DNA of 64,000 bases from Hyphomicrobium sp. NDB2Meth4 (GCF_900117445.1 NZ_FPEJ01000001.1:1044501-1108500), one strand, 5' to 3'. Positions 17,805 through 26,954 are shown, numbered from the stretch's first letter. Numbers and translations are program-made. The notes: generated from the sequence alone by a model not told the origin.

Positions 17805-19802
17805 TTATGCGGCAGCCATCGCCTGGCTGTCCACGAGGCGCACGATATCGGCCATGATGTCGTTCAGCTGGAAGTTCTTCGGCGTGTAGATCGCGGCGAC
17901 GCCGAACGCTTTCAGCTTCACCTCGTCTTCCGGCGGAATGATACCGCCGACGACCACCGGAACGTCCGTTAGCCCTTCCTTGCGCAGACGCTCCATCACT
18001 TCCTGCACCAGCGGCACGTGGCTGCCGGACAGGATCGACAGGCCGATCACGTGCGCGCTTTCGTCCACCGCCGCGCGCACGATCTGCGCCGGGGTCAGGC
18101 GGATGCCTTCGTAGACGACTTCCATGCCGACGTCGCGCGCACGCACGGCGATCTGTTCGGCGCCGTTCGAGTGGCCATCGAGGCCCGGCTTGCCGACCAG
18201 GAATTTCAGTCGCCGACCGAGCTTGTTCGAAAGATCGTCGACCGAAGCACGCACGCTGTTGAGCTCCAGCCCTTCGCGCGCAACCGCAGCCTGCGCCACG
18301 CCCGTCGGCGCCCGGTATTCGCCGAACACGCGCCGCAGCGTCGTTCCCCATTCGCCGGTGGTAACGCCCGCGCGCGCAGCCGCGATGGAGGATTCCATGA
18401 TGTTGCGGCCTTCTTTTGCCGCCCGCTCCACCTCGGCAAGCGCGGCCTTGACCGCCTTGTCGTCGCGCGATGCGCGCCAAGCTTTGAGACGCTCGATCTG
18501 CTCCGCTTCGACGGCCGGATCGACGACCATGATCGCGCCTTCGCCCGCCGTCAGCGGAGAGGGCTCGGTCTCGGTCCACTTGTTGACGCCGACGACGATC
18601 TGCTGGCCGCTCTCGATGGCGGCAAGGCGCGACGTGTTGCTCTCGACCAGCCGCCGCTTCATGTAGTCGATGGACGCCACAGCGCCGCCGAGCGATTCGA
18701 TGGTAGCGAGCTCTGCCTTGGCCTGCTCTTTCAGCTCTTCGACCTTGCGGCTCATCTCGACCGATCCATCGAAGATGTCGCCGTATTCGAGCAGGTCGGT
18801 CTCGTACGCCACGATCTGCTGCATCCGCAGCGACCACTGCTGATCCCACGGGCGCGGCAGGCCCAGGGCCTCGTTCCACGCCGGAAGCTGCACCGCGCGA
18901 GCGCGCGCCTTCTTCGACAGCGTCACCGCCAGCATCTCGATCAGGATGCGGTAAACGTTGTTTTCTGGCTGCGGCTCGGTGAGGCCCAAGCTGTTGACCT
19001 GCACGCCATAGCGGAACATCCGCTCCTTGGGGTTCGTCACGCCGTAACGGTTGAGCGTGATCTCCTCCCAGAGCTCATTGAACGCGCGCATCTTGCAGAT
19101 CTCGGTGACGAACCGCATGCCTGCGTTGACGAAAAACGATACGCGACCCACCACCTGGCCGAACTTCTCAGCCGGCACCTCGCCCGACGCCTTTACGGTA
19201 TCGAGCACGGCGAGCGCCGTCGCCAGCGCGTAAGCCAGCTCCTGCACCGGCGTCGCGCCCGCTTCCTGCAAGTGGTACGAGCAGACGTTGGTGGGATTCC
19301 ACTTCGGCACGTTCTGGTACGAGAAGACGATCGTATCCTTGATCAGCCGCAGCGAAGGCTCGGGCGGGAACACGTAGGTCCCGCGCGACAGGTATTCCTT
19401 GATGATGTCGTTCTGGATCGTGCCGGTGAGCTTGTCGCGCGAAGCGCCCTGCTCGTCCGCGAATGCCACGTACAGCGACAGCAGCCACGCAGCCGTGGCG
19501 TTGATCGTCATCGACGTGTTCATCTGGTCGAGCGGAATGCCGTCCAGCAGTGTGCGCATGTCGCCGATGTGAGACACCGGCACGCCCACCTTGCCGACCT
19601 CGCCGCGGGCGAGCTCGTCGTCGCTGTCATAGCCGGTCTGCGTAGGCAGGTCGAAGGCGATGGAAAGGCCCGTCTGCCCCTTGGTAAGGTTCTTCCGGTA
19701 AAGCTCGTTCGACTTGGCGGCTGTCGAGTGACCTGCGTACGTACGGAATAACCAGGGCTTGTCGGGCGTCCGGCTCTCGGACCCGCTCTTGCCTTCGCGC
19801 AT
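17805..19802 (-). CDS. ecm: Ethylmalonyl-CoA mutase (MeaA/Ecm)
   Basis: 665 residues. The N-terminal barrel begins PWLFRTYAGHSTAAKSNELY and has AFDLPTQTGYDSDDE, both characteristic of the Ecm/MeaA subgroup of acyl-CoA mutases rather than of methylmalonyl-CoA mutase. The C-terminal B12-binding domain shows GLDGHSNG (the DxHxxG cobalt ligand, His near residue 541), then LSILSGSH and VVVGGIIP. The enzyme converts (2R)-ethylmalonyl-CoA to (2S)-methylsuccinyl-CoA with adenosylcobalamin, in the cytoplasm. GAGG precedes the ATG. ccr lies upstream, divergently oriented, with a small membrane-protein gene between them, and mcd is 4 kb away, so three core steps of the ethylmalonyl-CoA pathway are linked. 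Single-chain mutase and B12 domain are both intact. Confidence 0.95.
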   Translation of the reverse strand: MREGKSGSESRTPDKPWLFRTYAGHSTAAKSNELYRKNLTKGQTGLSIAFDLPTQTGYDSDDELARGEVGKVGVPVSHIGDMRTLLDGIPLDQMNTSMTINATAAWLLSLYVAFADEQGASRDKLTGTIQNDIIKEYLSRGTYVFPPEPSLRLIKDTIVFSYQNVPKWNPTNVCSYHLQEAGATPVQELAYALATALAVLDTVKASGEVPAEKFGQVVGRVSFFVNAGMRFVTEICKMRAFNELWEEITLNRYGVTNPKERMFRYGVQVNSLGLTEPQPENNVYRILIEMLAVTLSKKARARAVQLPAWNEALGLPRPWDQQWSLRMQQIVAYETDLLEYGDIFDGSVEMSRKVEELKEQAKAELATIESLGGAVASIDYMKRRLVESNTSRLAAIESGQQIVVGVNKWTETEPSPLTAGEGAIMVVDPAVEAEQIERLKAWRASRDDKAVKAALAEVERAAKEGRNIMESSIAAARAGVTTGEWGTTLRRVFGEYRAPTGVAQAAVAREGLELNSVRASVDDLSNKLGRRLKFLVGKPGLDGHSNGAEQIAVRARDVGMEVVYEGIRLTPAQIVRAAVDESAHVIGLSILSGSHVPLVQEVMERLRKEGLTDVPVVVGGIIPPEDEVKLKAFGVAAIYTPKNFQLNDIMADIVRLVDSQAMAAA

Positions 19803-19895
19803 TCGTAAACCTCGGTTGGGTTCGGGTGTTGCCGTAAAGTACCCTTAACCGCCGACGCAATGCAAAACTATCTTTGCCGCAATGCGGCCGGCGGA

Positions 19896-20273
19896 CTAGA
19901 GCCGCCGTGGCTCGCGCGAGAATGCCGGTTTCGGCTTGATGTCATGCCTGAAGCGGTGGTGGTCGACGCGCAAACGGGCGATGACCGCGGTAAAGCGCAT
20001 TACGATCAAAAGTGCAAATAGCGCGATGATGATGCCCATGGTGCAGGCGATGACGACGTTCGTCTCGCGATCGGATGTCGGGTAGAATCCAGTAACTTCA
20101 AAGACGTAGTTGGTGACGAGAGCGCCGAGGATGAAGCCCGGCACGAATACCAGCGCCAGCATTGTGCGTGAAAGCACGTGCAAGGTGAGCACCCCTGCCC
20201 ATCCCGAAAGGAGGGCCACCACGACCAGCGTGTAGGTGTCGACGGTAATAGCCCTGTGCAGAAAATCGACCAT
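19896..20273 (-). CDS. Small membrane protein between ecm and ccr
   Basis: 125 residues with three hydrophobic segments (VVVALLSGWAGVLTLHVL, then MLALVFVPGFILGALVT, then VIACTMGIIIALFALLIVM) and a basic C-terminal tail. The family is not recognised. It is on the same strand as ecm, 93 bases upstream of it, so the two could be co-transcribed; ccr is divergent. No catalytic residues are evident. A role in the ethylmalonyl-CoA pathway is suggested only by position. Confidence 0.65.
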   Translation of the reverse strand: MVDFLHRAITVDTYTLVVVALLSGWAGVLTLHVLSRTMLALVFVPGFILGALVTNYVFEVTGFYPTSDRETNVVIACTMGIIIALFALLIVMRFTAVIARLRVDHHRFRHDIKPKPAFSREPRRL

Positions 20274-20341
20274 GCCGCCCAGTTCCGCCGTTGTGCGCCG
20301 CGAGCGTTCAACACGCCCTCCCCCATTGGGGGCTAAAGACC

Positions 20342-20377
20342 GCTTCTAGAAGCAATTTTCCTAAAGGCTGGTTGACA
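20342..20377 (+). promoter_or_regulatory. Palindrome and -35-like box upstream of ccr
   Basis: A perfect 12-bp palindrome, GCTTCTAGAAGC (20342-20353), lies 18 bases before a consensus TTGACA (20372-20377) on the ccr strand, about 140 bases before the ccr start. The matching -10 box is weak. In Methylobacterium a TetR-type regulator (CcrR) is known to act at the ccr promoter; that this palindrome is an equivalent operator is inference. Confidence 0.4.
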
Positions 20378-20514
20378 CGAACGCATAGCGGCGGCACAGC
20401 CTCTTCATTGCAGCGCGAAATCGTGCTTGAAACGCCTCCAGACAACTGCGGCGATGGCGCCGCAATCCACCAGCCGCGGCCTCAGGGCCGGCATTTCCAT
20501 CACGGGAGCCAAGA

Positions 20515-21825
20515 ATGACGAGCCAAAGCGCCGCCAGGACTGAGGTTGCGGGCGCCGGAACTGCCGAAAAGAAAGACCTCTACGAAATCGGCGAGATTCC
20601 GCCGCTCGGACACGTCCCCAAGAACATGTACGCCTGGGCTATCCGCAAGGAGCGCCACGGCGAGCCGGATACGGCGATGCAGGTCGAGGTACTTCCCACC
20701 TGGGAACTCGACAGCCACGATGTGCTCGTCCTGGTGATGGCCGCTGGCGTTAACTATAACGGCATTTGGGCCTCGCTCGGCAAGCCGATCTCGCCGCTCG
20801 ACGGCCACAAGAACCCCTATCATATCGCCGGTTCCGATGCCTCGGGCATCGTCTGGGCGGTCGGCTCCAAGGTGAAGCGCTGGAAGGTGGGCGACGAGGT
20901 CGTCATTCACTGTAACCAGGACGACGGCGACGACGAGGAGTGCAACGGCGGCGACCCGATGTTCTCGCCCAGCCAGCGCATCTGGGGTTACGAGACGCCG
21001 GATGGCTCCTTCGCCCAGTTCTGCCGCGTCCAGGATCGCCAGCTTCTGGAGCGCCCGCGCCACCTCACCTGGGAAGAGAGCGCCTGCTACACCCTCACTC
21101 TTGCCACGGCCTATCGCATGCTGTTTGGCCACCGTCCGCACGTGCTGCGTCCGGGCCATAACGTGCTCGTTTGGGGCGCTTCGGGAGGCCTTGGCTCGTT
21201 CGCGGTGCAGCTGTGCGCCACGTCCGGCGCCAACGCCATTGGCGTTGTCTCCGAAGACGACAAGCGCGATTTCGTGATGCAGCTTGGCGCTCGCGGCGTC
21301 ATCAACCGCAAGAACTTCCAATGCTGGGGTGAGCTGCCTAAGGTCGGCACGCCCGAGTACGACGAGTGGTTCAAGAACGCGCGCAAATTCGGCGCCGCGA
21401 TCTGGGAAATCTCCGGCAAGGGCAACAACGTAGATAGCGTCTTCGAGCATCCGGGACAGTCAACCTTCCCGGTCTCGGTATTCGTCGTGAAGCGCGGCGG
21501 CATGGTGGTCATCTGCGCCGGCACCACCGGCTACAACCTCACCATGGATGCGCGCTATCTCTGGATGCATCAGAAGCGCGTGCAGGGTTCGCACTTCGCC
21601 AACCTCATGCAGGCTTCGCAGGCGAACAAGCTCGTCGTCGAGCGCCGCATCGATCCGTGCATGTCTGAGGTCTTCCCGTGGGAGCAGATCCCCAAAGCTC
21701 ACATGCGCATGATGCGCAATGAGCATAAGCCCGGCAACATGTCCGTGCTCGTGTCTGCGCCGACGACGGGCCTGCGCACGTTCGAGGACGTCCTCGAAGC
21801 CAGCCAGCGCCTGCACAACAAGTAG
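20515..21825 (+). CDS. ccr: Crotonyl-CoA carboxylase/reductase
   Basis: 436 residues, medium-chain dehydrogenase/reductase family. The N-terminal catalytic part has VNYNGIWASLGKP and HIAGSDASGIVWAVG; an insertion with HCNQDDGDDEECNGGDPM and RIWGYETPDGSFAQF is typical of Ccr and distinguishes it from simple enoyl reductases. The Glu of YET and the His of GSHFAN correspond to carboxylase-site residues of the family. The NADPH site is VWGASGGLGSFAVQL. The enzyme makes (2S)-ethylmalonyl-CoA from crotonyl-CoA, CO2 and NADPH, the committed step of the ethylmalonyl-CoA pathway. GGGAG precedes the ATG. A strong hairpin follows the stop. Confidence 0.97.
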   Translation: MTSQSAARTEVAGAGTAEKKDLYEIGEIPPLGHVPKNMYAWAIRKERHGEPDTAMQVEVLPTWELDSHDVLVLVMAAGVNYNGIWASLGKPISPLDGHKNPYHIAGSDASGIVWAVGSKVKRWKVGDEVVIHCNQDDGDDEECNGGDPMFSPSQRIWGYETPDGSFAQFCRVQDRQLLERPRHLTWEESACYTLTLATAYRMLFGHRPHVLRPGHNVLVWGASGGLGSFAVQLCATSGANAIGVVSEDDKRDFVMQLGARGVINRKNFQCWGELPKVGTPEYDEWFKNARKFGAAIWEISGKGNNVDSVFEHPGQSTFPVSVFVVKRGGMVVICAGTTGYNLTMDARYLWMHQKRVQGSHFANLMQASQANKLVVERRIDPCMSEVFPWEQIPKAHMRMMRNEHKPGNMSVLVSAPTTGLRTFEDVLEASQRLHNK

Positions 21826-21833
21826 AACGTGGA

Positions 21834-21863
21834 GATGCCATCCCGGTCCTCCGGGATGGCATC
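21834..21863. terminator. Bidirectional hairpin between ccr and the YihY gene
   Basis: Perfect 13-bp stem GATGCCATCCCGG/CCGGGATGGCATC with loop TCCT, directly between two convergent genes. There is no long T-run on either strand, but stem strength and position support termination for both. Confidence 0.75.
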
Positions 21864-21890
21864 GATCCTATCAACGGCCTGCTGATTTGA

Positions 21891-22769
21891 TTAGCGGATC
21901 CGCGACGACATCGGCGCAGCCACCGTGTCGAGCCCCATGCCACTCATGCGCTTGAACTCATAAATCCCTCGATTGAGCTCAGCACCCAGAATGACGATCA
22001 CTGCCGTCATCTGGAAAAAGATCATTGCCACCATCAGCTGCGACAGGCCGGCATAGAACCGCGTGTAGTCGCTGAAGTTGAGGTAGTAAGAGTAAAGGCT
22101 CGCCAGCGTCAGCCACAGCACGGTGGAAACCAGCACGCCCGGCCACACATCCTTGATGCGCCGCTTTCCTGCCGCCAGCCAAAGATGGAACGCGAGAAGC
22201 TGCGCCCCGATCACCGCGGCTGCCGAGGCATAGCGCAGCGCCGCCCCCATCCAGGTCGAGCGCATCAGCGTGAAGGTATTCGTCAAGGACGGGTCGAGCC
22301 GTGTTGCCAGCGCTGGGCCGACGACCACCACCCACGTCAGCACCAGCATCGAAACAGCACTGACGAAGACAAACATCATGCTGCGCGCCAGGCAGTAGAG
22401 ATACGGCCGCTTCTCCACCACCCGGTATGCCCCGTTGAGCGCCGTGCGCAGCGTCTCGATGGCGTTGGTCGCGAAGAAGAGCGACAGGCCCGCGCTGACC
22501 GTCAGAAGATCGATGCGCGTGCGCCCCATGATCGCCTCGACCTGAGGCGCAAGTCCGGCCGCTACGCCTTGAGGCAGGATCTCGAACAGCTGGTTCACGG
22601 CCTGCGCAGCAAGATCGCGGCCCCCGAACAGGCCAGATACGGCGCCGAGAAAAATGCAGAACGGGAACAGCGAGACGACGAACGAGAACGCCACCGCGCC
22701 GGCCATGGCAAAGCCGCTATGCTCATAGAGGCGGTAGATTGCCTCGAGCAACGTGCGGTAGCGCTGCAT
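21891..22769 (-). CDS. YihY/BrkB family inner-membrane protein
   Basis: 292 residues from the ATG at 22769, which follows GGGAGAAGGGA; the extra 41 codons upstream lack a start signal. Six hydrophobic segments are seen, with the family signatures AMAGAVAFSFVVSLFPFCIFL near the N-terminus, LFFATNAIETLRTALNGAY in the middle and MIFFQMTAVIVILGAELN near the end. The family was once misassigned as ribonuclease BN; its members are inner-membrane proteins, probably transporters, of unresolved function. It is convergent with ccr. Confidence 0.9.
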   Translation of the reverse strand: MQRYRTLLEAIYRLYEHSGFAMAGAVAFSFVVSLFPFCIFLGAVSGLFGGRDLAAQAVNQLFEILPQGVAAGLAPQVEAIMGRTRIDLLTVSAGLSLFFATNAIETLRTALNGAYRVVEKRPYLYCLARSMMFVFVSAVSMLVLTWVVVVGPALATRLDPSLTNTFTLMRSTWMGAALRYASAAAVIGAQLLAFHLWLAAGKRRIKDVWPGVLVSTVLWLTLASLYSYYLNFSDYTRFYAGLSQLMVAMIFFQMTAVIVILGAELNRGIYEFKRMSGMGLDTVAAPMSSRIR

Positions 22770-22953
22770 TCCCTTCTCCCGTAGCCCGACACGATTGGTG
22801 GCGGACCCTACCCGCGCATGCTCCCTGGGTCTATGCCGGCAATGCCGCGCCCGCGCTACGAAATTCGCTGCAAAGCCGATACTGGCCCGCATAGACGCCG
22901 CCGCCCGCTTTTCCTAGAATGTACTGGTATCCAACAAAGCTGCGGAGGAACGG

Positions 22954-23499
22954 GTGGCCGCGGGAGACAGAACAGGGGGCACCGCTGGCCCCCACGCAGG
23001 ATATCGGCCGACGCGTCCCGCGCGAATGGCCGCACCGGGCGGCGAGCCGCCGCCTATCCCTCCCGCATCGAGCTCCGAGCACGGCTTTGGAGCCGATGAG
23101 GAAGCCGGCCTGCGTATGCTCGCCGCTCTTCAGACCCTCACCAGCCTCGAGCCCGACTACTCCGACGACCTTGCCGCCGAGGCGTCTGTCACCATCATCG
23201 AGACCGCCGGCAATGTCGTTTTTGACGATCCGGGCGCTGGCAATTCCGCCGATCCGCGTCCGCTACGACATTTGATCGAAGAACGCCGCGATCCGCAGCT
23301 TCTGCTCAACGGCTATGAGACCTTTCTCGGCCACGGAGACGAGGCTATCGTCGAGATCGTCGAGATCTCCGACCCGCAGGAAGCGCCGGAAAAGGGGCCC
23401 GAGCGGCCCATTTCGATGCAGCCGGCATCGCTGGTTGAGCGGCTGGCCGCTGCGACTGGCCGGGGCGGCCGGTTCTTCAAGGCTCTGTCGGGCGCTTGA
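22954..23499 (+). CDS. Hypothetical soluble protein upstream of mcd
   Basis: 181 residues from a GTG at 22954 preceded by GGAGG at ideal distance. The first 45 residues are Gly/Pro/Ala-rich and probably disordered; the remainder is acidic and mostly helical (EEAGLRMLAALQTLTSLEPDY, later DEAIVEIVEISDP). No signal peptide, membrane segment or known motif is seen. It precedes mcd by about 130 bases on the same strand and could be co-transcribed. Function unknown. Confidence 0.65.
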   Translation: MAAGDRTGGTAGPHAGYRPTRPARMAAPGGEPPPIPPASSSEHGFGADEEAGLRMLAALQTLTSLEPDYSDDLAAEASVTIIETAGNVVFDDPGAGNSADPRPLRHLIEERRDPQLLLNGYETFLGHGDEAIVEIVEISDPQEAPEKGPERPISMQPASLVERLAAATGRGGRFFKALSGA

Positions 23500-23630
23500 C
23501 AGCCCGCGGCACAAAATGCACGTGCCTGCGGCACGAATTGCCTTGACGAGCGGGTGCATTATTCTGCAACGCAGCACCAGTTTGGCGCCATCCCCGGCGC
23601 CCCCTCAACGAATTTCCCAGGAGGAAGACG

Positions 23631-25310
23631 ATGTCGACCGCGGTTAAGACGGCCGAGCAGGATATTCTTTCAGCCGGCCCAGCGGCGCTGCTTGAACGCG
23701 CCGATCGCGCGGTCGCATCTGCCGATAAGGTGCTTCAGTCTGCCAAGACGGGTGTGCGCGCCATCGTCGAGGCTGCTGGCGGCGTCGACAACGCCCAGCA
23801 CGCCGCGCATGGCCTTGCCTGGCTGGCGACGGCTGTCGAAGGCCTGCGCCAGATGCACGACTGGGGCGTGCGTCTTTCCGCCGAAGGCCGCTTCGGCGAA
23901 TTCGAGCAACTGATCCTCGCTGCCGCCTTCGCCGAATACCTCGCCCAGATCGCTGGTGGCTTGCCGATGAGCCAGCTCGAGCTGATCCGCCCTGAGCACC
24001 TCGGTGTCTCCAAAGCCGAGATCCGCCGGTACGAGGACGAGGTGGCGGACATGATCACCGCGGGCTCGACCCAGGACGTCAAGAAGCGCCTCGCCGACCT
24101 CATCGCCGCCCAGCCCAACGCTGCGACGTTCGGCGACCCCGGCCTCGACGAGACCCACGCCGCCATTTTCGATCAGATGCACACCTTCGCCGCCGAGGAG
24201 GTCATTCCGCACGCGCACGAGTGGCATCTTGCCAACGCTTACATTCCGCTCGAAGTGATCCAGAAGGTTGCAGACCTCGGCGTGTTTGGCCTGACGATGC
24301 CGGAAGAGTTCGGCGGCCTCGGCCTCGGCAAGGAGAGCATGTGCATCGTCTCCGAGGAGCTTTCGCGCGGCTACATCGGTGTCGGCTCGCTCGGCACCCG
24401 CGCCGAGATCGCCGGCGAACTCATCCTCAACAACGGCACCGACGAGCAGAAGCAGAAGTATCTGCCGAAGATCGCCTCAGGCGAGATACTGCCGACTGCC
24501 GTGTTCACAGAGCCCAACACCGGCTCCGACCTCGCTTCGCTCAAAACGCGTGCAGTGAAGGAAGGCGACACCTACAAGGTCACCGGCCAGAAGACGTGGA
24601 TCACGCATCCCGTCCGCGCCGACCTGATGACGCTGCTCGTGCGCACCAATCCCAACGAGGCCGGCTACAAGGGCCTCTCCATGCTGCTCGCTGAAAAGCC
24701 GCGCGGCACAGACGAGAACCCGTTCCCTGCCGAAGGCATGACGGGCGGCGAGATCGAGGTGCTCGGCTACCGCGGCATGAAGGAGTTCGACATCTCCTTC
24801 GACGCTTTCGAGGTGCCGGCTGACCAGCTCCTCGGTGGCACCGAGGGCCAGGGCTTCAAACAGCTCATGAATACCTTCGAGGCCGCCCGCATTCAGACTG
24901 CGGCACGTGCGGTTGGCGTCGCTCAGGCGGCGATGGACCTTGGCCTCAAGTATGCGCTGGAGCGCAATCAGTTCGGCAAGCCGATCTATTCGTTCCCGCG
25001 CATCTATAACAAGGTCGTCATGATGGCGGTCGAGACGATGGTCGCGCGCCAGCTCACCTACTTCTCGGCTCGCCAGAAGGATCAGGGCCTGCGCTGCGAC
25101 CTCGAAGCCGGCATGGCGAAGTTGCTCGGTGCCCGCGTCGCCTGGGCCAACGCCGACAACGCGCTGCAGATTCATGGCGGCAACGGCTTCGCGCTCGAAT
25201 ACCCGATCAGCCGCGTGCTGTGTGACTCGCGCATCCTCAACATCTTCGAGGGTGCCGCCGAGATTCAGGCGCAGGTCATCGCCCGCCGCCTGCTCGAGAG
25301 CGCCAACTGA
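23631..25310 (+). CDS. mcd: (2S)-methylsuccinyl-CoA dehydrogenase
   Basis: 559 residues: a typical acyl-CoA dehydrogenase (about residues 155-559) preceded by a 150-residue helical N-terminal domain (ALLERADRAVASADKVLQSA onward), which is the mark of methylsuccinyl-CoA dehydrogenase. FAD-binding and acyl-CoA motifs are present: VFTEPNTGSDLASLKTRA, VTGQKTWITH, FGKPIYSFPRIYNKVV and LQIHGGNGFALEYPISR. The enzyme oxidises (2S)-methylsuccinyl-CoA to mesaconyl-C1-CoA, passing electrons to ETF; it follows Ecm in the ethylmalonyl-CoA pathway. GGAGGAAG precedes the ATG and a canonical terminator follows. Other acyl-CoA dehydrogenases of about 390 residues lack the N-terminal part, so the assignment is firm. 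Confidence 0.95.
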   Translation: MSTAVKTAEQDILSAGPAALLERADRAVASADKVLQSAKTGVRAIVEAAGGVDNAQHAAHGLAWLATAVEGLRQMHDWGVRLSAEGRFGEFEQLILAAAFAEYLAQIAGGLPMSQLELIRPEHLGVSKAEIRRYEDEVADMITAGSTQDVKKRLADLIAAQPNAATFGDPGLDETHAAIFDQMHTFAAEEVIPHAHEWHLANAYIPLEVIQKVADLGVFGLTMPEEFGGLGLGKESMCIVSEELSRGYIGVGSLGTRAEIAGELILNNGTDEQKQKYLPKIASGEILPTAVFTEPNTGSDLASLKTRAVKEGDTYKVTGQKTWITHPVRADLMTLLVRTNPNEAGYKGLSMLLAEKPRGTDENPFPAEGMTGGEIEVLGYRGMKEFDISFDAFEVPADQLLGGTEGQGFKQLMNTFEAARIQTAARAVGVAQAAMDLGLKYALERNQFGKPIYSFPRIYNKVVMMAVETMVARQLTYFSARQKDQGLRCDLEAGMAKLLGARVAWANADNALQIHGGNGFALEYPISRVLCDSRILNIFEGAAEIQAQVIARRLLESAN

Positions 25311-25336
25311 CAGCGCTTACGCTTCGCCACTTCAGT

Positions 25337-25368
25337 GCCCCGGCCCTAGCGCCGGGGCGTTTTGTTTT
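25337..25368 (+). terminator. Rho-independent terminator of mcd
   Basis: Perfect 8-bp stem GCCCCGGC/GCCGGGGC with a six-base loop, followed by GTTTTGTTTT, 27 bases past the mcd stop codon. Confidence 0.92.
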
Positions 25369-25528
25369 CAGCAATTGAAGTGCCTTTTCATGAACTTTTA
25401 AGCGAGCAAGCGAATGCCGCAGATGAGGCAATGCTCGCGTTAACCAGCCTTGACTACTCTGTCGGCTGAATTGTGATCGCAGCCCCGCGCCCGCTCTCGG
25501 GGCGCGCTGGGAATTGCATCCATTGGAT

Positions 25529-26950
25529 ATGACGAACATGTCGATTTGGAAATCAGAGCAGTCCCAGTCACCCATGTCCGACAGCGCACCGCAAGCCCCA
25601 GCTTCGCAGTCAGCGGACGCCGTCAATCGACTGAAGAAGATCGATGACGATCTGCGCGAGGTGCTTCTGCGCAAGCACAATGAAGAGCCGGCCAAGAGTA
25701 TCGGCCTGCGCCAAAAGTTAAAGGATTTCACCGGCCGCAAAGGAGCCAAGTCGCTCATCGCAATTCTCGTTGCTCTGGCGCTGGGCTGGATTCCGCTGCA
25801 GCGCCTTTTGGCAACCACCAGCGCCGAAGCGACCGTCAATGCGCGCCTTATCAACGTGCGCGCCCCGATTGACGGAGAAGTATCGCTGATCGCCCCGACG
25901 ATCTCCATCGGCACCGAGGTCGAAGCCGGCGAGAAGCTGCTGCACATCACGAACATTCGCGCCGATCGCGGCCGCCTCGACGACCTGCGCCGCACGATCA
26001 ACGCGCTGACCACCGACATGCACGCATCCGAGAAGCGCGTCGCTCAGCTCAAGGGTATCGAAGCCAACCTCGTCGAGCAGCGCAATGCCTTCCAGGAAGG
26101 CCGTATCAAGCAGCTCGAAGCGCGCGCATCCGAGCTCGAAGTGCAGGTGTCGAGCGCAGAGGCGATGCACGAGGACGCTCGGCAGGCGATGGAGCGCGCC
26201 AAGAAGCTCAACGTGACTGGCTCGCAGACCATCGCAACGTTGCTTCACGCCGAGCGCGACTTCAAAACATCGCAGCTCGCCATTGAGGCCGCCAAGATCC
26301 GCATCGAGGGCAACAAGATCGAGCTCGAGGCCGCGAAGAAGGGCCTCTTTGTCGGCGACAGCTACAACGACCTGCCGCGCTCCGCGCAGCGCCTGGACGA
26401 GATCCGCCAGCAGATTCTCGATGCTTCCGCGCGGGTCGAGGAAAACAAGGGGCGCCTCACCTATCTCGAACAAGAACTGGCGACAGAATCCGAGCTGTTC
26501 TCGTCGCACTCGACTTCGGACATTGCCGCGCCCGTACGTGGCCGCATCTGGGATACTTTGACCGCCCGAGGCGAGGAAGTGCGCACCGGACAGGATCTGT
26601 TACGCATTCTCGATTGTGCCGGCGCTGTCGTCACCGCCACCGTTTCGGAATCCGTCTACAACAAGCTCTGGGTGGGCCAGCCCGCTCAATTCCGCCTGCG
26701 CGGCGAACGCAAGGACTACTCCGGCCGCGTCGTAGGCCTGACAGGTCTCACCGCGGCCGGTTCGAACTTCGCCATCGAGCAGACCGCGCTGACGCGCGAG
26801 CCGTACCACGTGACGATCGCCGTTCCAGCTCTCGCCGAACGCCAGGAATGCGAAGTGGGCCGCACCGGTCAGGTAACTTTCGACACCTCTGCCAGCGCCG
26901 AACGCGGAACCAATATCAAGACCGCCGACACCACCGCACGCCGGAGCTGA
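25529..26950 (+). CDS. HlyD-type membrane-fusion protein of an exopolysaccharide system
   Basis: 473 residues from the ATG at 25529 (a TTG at 25514 and an ATG at 25538 are alternatives). After a cytoplasmic N-terminus there is one membrane segment (SLIAILVALALGWIPLQRLL), a biotinyl-lipoyl half (NVRAPIDGEVSLIAPTISIG), a long coiled coil of about 200 residues, the second lipoyl half (DIAAPVRGRIWDTLTARGEE) and a beta-barrel domain. This matches HlyD/Alg44-like periplasmic adaptors. The glycosyltransferase gene starts four bases after this stop, so the two form one operon. The pair resembles the Sinorhizobium BgsB/BgsA mixed-linkage glucan proteins and Alg44/Alg8; which polymer is made here is not determined. 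Confidence 0.85.
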   Translation: MTNMSIWKSEQSQSPMSDSAPQAPASQSADAVNRLKKIDDDLREVLLRKHNEEPAKSIGLRQKLKDFTGRKGAKSLIAILVALALGWIPLQRLLATTSAEATVNARLINVRAPIDGEVSLIAPTISIGTEVEAGEKLLHITNIRADRGRLDDLRRTINALTTDMHASEKRVAQLKGIEANLVEQRNAFQEGRIKQLEARASELEVQVSSAEAMHEDARQAMERAKKLNVTGSQTIATLLHAERDFKTSQLAIEAAKIRIEGNKIELEAAKKGLFVGDSYNDLPRSAQRLDEIRQQILDASARVEENKGRLTYLEQELATESELFSSHSTSDIAAPVRGRIWDTLTARGEEVRTGQDLLRILDCAGAVVTATVSESVYNKLWVGQPAQFRLRGERKDYSGRVVGLTGLTAAGSNFAIEQTALTREPYHVTIAVPALAERQECEVGRTGQVTFDTSASAERGTNIKTADTTARRS

Positions 26951-26954
26951 TCCC

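Noticed and set aside
18018-19751. 577-codon plus-strand frame
   Set aside because: Exact antisense of ecm, whose product is unmistakable; composition is Arg/Asp/His-rich with no recognisable motif.
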